Part shown: positions 61,902 through 64,000 of the stretch, in pieces | How positions within the stretch are numbered: position 1 is the stretch's first letter | Layout of the letters: each line of letters opens with the position of its first letter | DNA from: Candidatus Planktophila lacus | GTDB lineage: Bacteria; Actinomycetota; Actinomycetes; Nanopelagicales; Nanopelagicaceae | Length of the DNA: 64,000 nt | Direction of reading: 5' to 3' | Assembly: GCF_002287925.1 (NCBI RefSeq) | Contig: NZ_CP016769.1 | Span: forward strand, 1,364,001 to 1,428,000 | The notes under the pieces: model-generated | What the model was told of the DNA's origin: nothing | Seen by the model: only the letters and a program-made list of their open reading frames with translations | The model's database searches: none | Made by a program: the position numbers and the translations under genes

Positions 61902-62741
61902 TTAACGCACCTCTCGTGGGTAAGAACCTAAGAATCTGATGTCATCACAAATCTCGCGAAGCTCGGCAACGCTGCCACCGACTGCTTCATCGTTTATATG
62001 TCCTTCGACATCAATAATGAAATGGTAGTGACCAAGTTCGCGTCCAGTAGGGCGACTTTGAATAAAAGTTAAGTTGACGTTGCGCTTGGCAAATACCTGC
62101 AGGATCTCAAGGAGCGCTCCAGCGTGATCGATATCGATAAAGATCGCCATTGAGGTGCGGTCATCGCCAGTTGGTTCGGGAATCCATCCTGGTTTCTGGG
62201 CTGCGATAAAGCGAGTGACTGCTCCATTGGTATCGCCAATATTTTCGGCGCGGATTTCTAGACCAAAATGTTCTGCTGCAACGCTTGATGCGATCGCGGC
62301 ATCGAGCTCACCTTTACTTACTAGCTCGGCGGCTGCAGATGTTGAATTCGTTGGGACAACTTCTGCGTGCGGATAATTTTTCGCAATGTAGCTGCGGCAC
62401 TGTGACTCAGCATGTGGGTGGGTGCCAATTCTTTTAATCTCAGTGGCTCCTGGCTTAGTCATAAGCGCAAAGGTGACTGGCAGGGTAACTTCGCCAGAGA
62501 TAGTTAGAGGGTCCCCCGTTGCGAGTTCATCGAGAGTGCGCGCGACAACGCCTTCCACGGAATTTTCAATTGGGACAAGGGCGTAATCAACTTCGCCGGT
62601 GCGAACCGCGTTAAGTGCAGCAGTGACATTTGCATAAGGAATCTTTACATCGGTATCGCAAGTGATCTTATTTAGCGCAGCCTCAGTGAAGGTACCTACC
62701 GGACCTAAATAGGCGAATCTATGGCTATCTGCGGCGCTCAC
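61902..62741 (-). CDS. pheA: Prephenate dehydratase
   Basis: Makes phenylpyruvate for phenylalanine. 279 residues, monofunctional type. FAYLGPVGTFTEAAL at the N-terminus, the catalytic TRF in NGAVTRFIAAQ, and a C-terminal ACT domain (about 195-275). In the ACT domain the usual ESRP that binds phenylalanine reads QSRP (FIQSRPTGRELG). First gene before serS. Confidence 0.93.
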   Translation of the reverse strand: MSAADSHRFAYLGPVGTFTEAALNKITCDTDVKIPYANVTAALNAVRTGEVDYALVPIENSVEGVVARTLDELATGDPLTISGEVTLPVTFALMTKPGATEIKRIGTHPHAESQCRSYIAKNYPHAEVVPTNSTSAAAELVSKGELDAAIASSVAAEHFGLEIRAENIGDTNGAVTRFIAAQKPGWIPEPTGDDRTSMAIFIDIDHAGALLEILQVFAKRNVNLTFIQSRPTGRELGHYHFIIDVEGHINDEAVGGSVAELREICDDIRFLGSYPREVR

Positions 62742-62782
62742 TTGCTAAGGATACCTGCTCCATAGCCAATGATTTCCAGTAA

Positions 62783-63487
62783 TTAATTAGCGGCAAGCAC
62801 CTCACGCGCAAAGGCGGGGCGGTTGGTAATCAAATTATCGACGCCGAGATGGCGACACAAGATGATGTCGGATGGTTCATCAACGGTCCAGACATTTAAC
62901 TTCTTGCCGGCAGATTTAATCTGCTGCGCTAGCGCTGGCTTTTTGCGCAATTGCGCAATACCGGGGCCGATTGAATGCGCTGATGAATATCTAACGGATA
63001 GGCGTGGAGTAGTTTCGCGAATCAAATAAGTCAGCGCAATCGATTTATCAAGTTGTTTAACGCGCTCAACTGCAAACCAAGAGAAAGACATAACCGTTAT
63101 ATCAATACCTGCTTTTTCAATTCGCTTTGCCTCTTTATGTAATTTCTGAACCACATGGTTTTCGATTTCCGTACGTGAAGGAACTGGATGTTTAGTTTCC
63201 AGCAATAGAGATTTCTTCTCGGTAATTCCGAAATCAATGAATTGATCAAGTGTGACAATCTGCGGATAGATTGCCACTAACTGCGCATACGTTGATTCGT
63301 GAACTACGGCGGCGTTATTTGCGCGGCGCTTTAAATCTGCGTCATGCCAAAGAACCGCGACGCCATCTTTAGTTAGGCGCAGATCGCATTCGAAACCATC
63401 GGCGCCCTGCTTGACTGCGTTTTCATAGGCGACCATAGTCATCTCAGGAAAGTCATGAGATGCCCCGCGGTGAGCGTAGATCTTCAT
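62783..63487 (-). CDS. Glycerophosphodiester phosphodiesterase
   Basis: 234 residues, TIM-barrel GDPD. YAHRGASHDFPEMTMVAYE carries the first catalytic His and Arg and the metal Glu; GADGFECDLRLTKDGVAVLWHDADL carries the second His and metal Asp/Glu. LNVWTVDEPSDI near the end is typical. No signal peptide, so cytoplasmic; releases glycerol 3-phosphate from glycerophosphodiesters. Divergent from the PP2C gene. Confidence 0.88.
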   Translation of the reverse strand: MKIYAHRGASHDFPEMTMVAYENAVKQGADGFECDLRLTKDGVAVLWHDADLKRRANNAAVVHESTYAQLVAIYPQIVTLDQFIDFGITEKKSLLLETKHPVPSRTEIENHVVQKLHKEAKRIEKAGIDITVMSFSWFAVERVKQLDKSIALTYLIRETTPRLSVRYSSAHSIGPGIAQLRKKPALAQQIKSAGKKLNVWTVDEPSDIILCRHLGVDNLITNRPAFAREVLAAN

Positions 63488-63543
63488 AGTTCGAGATTAA
63501 CACCAATACCCCAGTACCAATCGGCTTGGGTAGGCTAAGCGCC

Positions 63544-64000
63544 ATGAAGGCCTTGTACTTCCAATGCGCTGCACGTTCAGCGCTAGGTTTGGTGCGCAAC
63601 GGAAACGAGGACTCTGCACTTATAGGCGCGCAAGTTATCGCCGTCGCTGATGGAATGGGTGGCCACGCAGGTGGTGAAGTTGCATCGAGCGTTGCGATAA
63701 ATACGCTTGCAGAAATCGCTCCAACTTTTACTTCCGAAAACATTGACGTTGATTCGGCGAGCGATCTTTATTTGAATTCGCTACATACTATCGATGCGCA
63801 AATTCGCGCTGTTGCAAACGATGAACCAGCCCTTTCCGGGATGGGAACAACTCTTACCTCTCTATTCATAAGTGGTACTGAAGTTTCTTTGCTCCATATC
63901 GGAGATTCCCGCGCTTATCGTCTGCGTGGAAACACTCTCGAGCAGCTCAGCGCCGACCACACCGTTCTGCAAGAGTTGTTAGATAAAGGCGTAATTTCTG
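63544..64000 (+). CDS. PP2C-family serine/threonine phosphatase, N-terminal part (cut by window edge)
   Basis: The frame from ATG 63544 runs to the window end (152 codons). RSALGLVRNGNEDSALI, the metal motif AVADGMGGHAGGEVAS, GMGTTLTSLFI and LLHIGDSRAYRLRGN are the classic PP2C motifs, closest to PstP-type phosphatases that oppose PknA/PknB kinases. The rest lies outside the window, so a membrane segment could not be checked. Confidence 0.9.
   Translation, partial: MKALYFQCAARSALGLVRNGNEDSALIGAQVIAVADGMGGHAGGEVASSVAINTLAEIAPTFTSENIDVDSASDLYLNSLHTIDAQIRAVANDEPALSGMGTTLTSLFISGTEVSLLHIGDSRAYRLRGNTLEQLSADHTVLQELLDKGVIS

Noticed and set aside
1-64000. CRISPR arrays, insertion sequences, prophage genes or rRNA
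   Set aside because: No regularly spaced repeats, transposases, phage structural genes or rRNA segments were seen on either strand.

Overview
The window reads as a chromosomal segment of a streamlined, moderately low-GC actinobacterium, most likely a freshwater planktonic lineage such as the acI group (Nanopelagicales). Phylum-typical genes support this: the tRNA adenosine deaminase-associated protein next to tadA, an FprA-type ferredoxin reductase, Sdh1-type sdhCAB, a PGPGW membrane protein, tandem crcB, ffs beside dnaX, and an actinobacterial aspartokinase with an internal beta-subunit start. Genes are packed with 1-4 base overlaps (ATGA, TAATG). Several convergent pairs overlap at their stop codons. 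I recognise no transcription factor in the 64 kb apart from a toxin-antitoxin antitoxin. The lineage assignment is inference from gene content and feel of composition, not from a marker tree.

Layout. 1-20 kb is mostly housekeeping: lysC-asd, recR-dnaX-ffs, tRNA-Ser(GGA), a small AT-rich islet of two unknown genes, an aldehyde dehydrogenase, an APC permease fused to an OB-fold domain, tadA and its partner, upp-malic enzyme-dedA, membrane proteins, an ABC-F ATPase, kynurenine genes and a MurG-like glycosyltransferase. 21-45 kb is a sugar-catabolism region: ribose-type genes (rbsD, rbsK), a DhnA-type aldolase, a ManA-like isomerase, FGGY and ROK kinases and araBD. Next comes a plus-strand operon resembling the oxidative D-apionate route (ApnO-, OiaC- and ApnL-like proteins plus an SDR), then a ribose/apiose-type ABC importer and a GMC oxidoreductase. 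A cyclitol/keto-sugar-like set follows (AroE-like, IolE-like, NagB-like, ROK, IolG-like, SDR). 45-48 kb holds tRNA-Arg(ACG), fprA, a YefM/RelE-type toxin-antitoxin pair and a DUF2993 protein.

48.3-52.6 kb is a minus-strand operon with a split transketolase, an FGGY kinase and a xylose-isomerase-like TIM barrel. This is the composition of the transketolase-type D-apiose pathway (isomerase, apulose kinase, apulose-4-phosphate transketolase). 52.6-64 kb holds a secreted EEP phosphatase/nuclease, aminopeptidase P, crcB pair, sdhCAB, tRNA-Ser(TGA), a HAD phosphatase, serS, pheA, a glycerophosphodiesterase and the start of a PP2C phosphatase.

The main hypothesis is that this cell carries two different D-apiose/apionate routes plus a matching importer within about 22 kb. 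Apiose is a branched sugar of plant cell walls (rhamnogalacturonan II, and apiogalacturonan of aquatic plants), so this would suit a freshwater heterotroph. Substrate assignments are inferred from family resemblance and gene combination.
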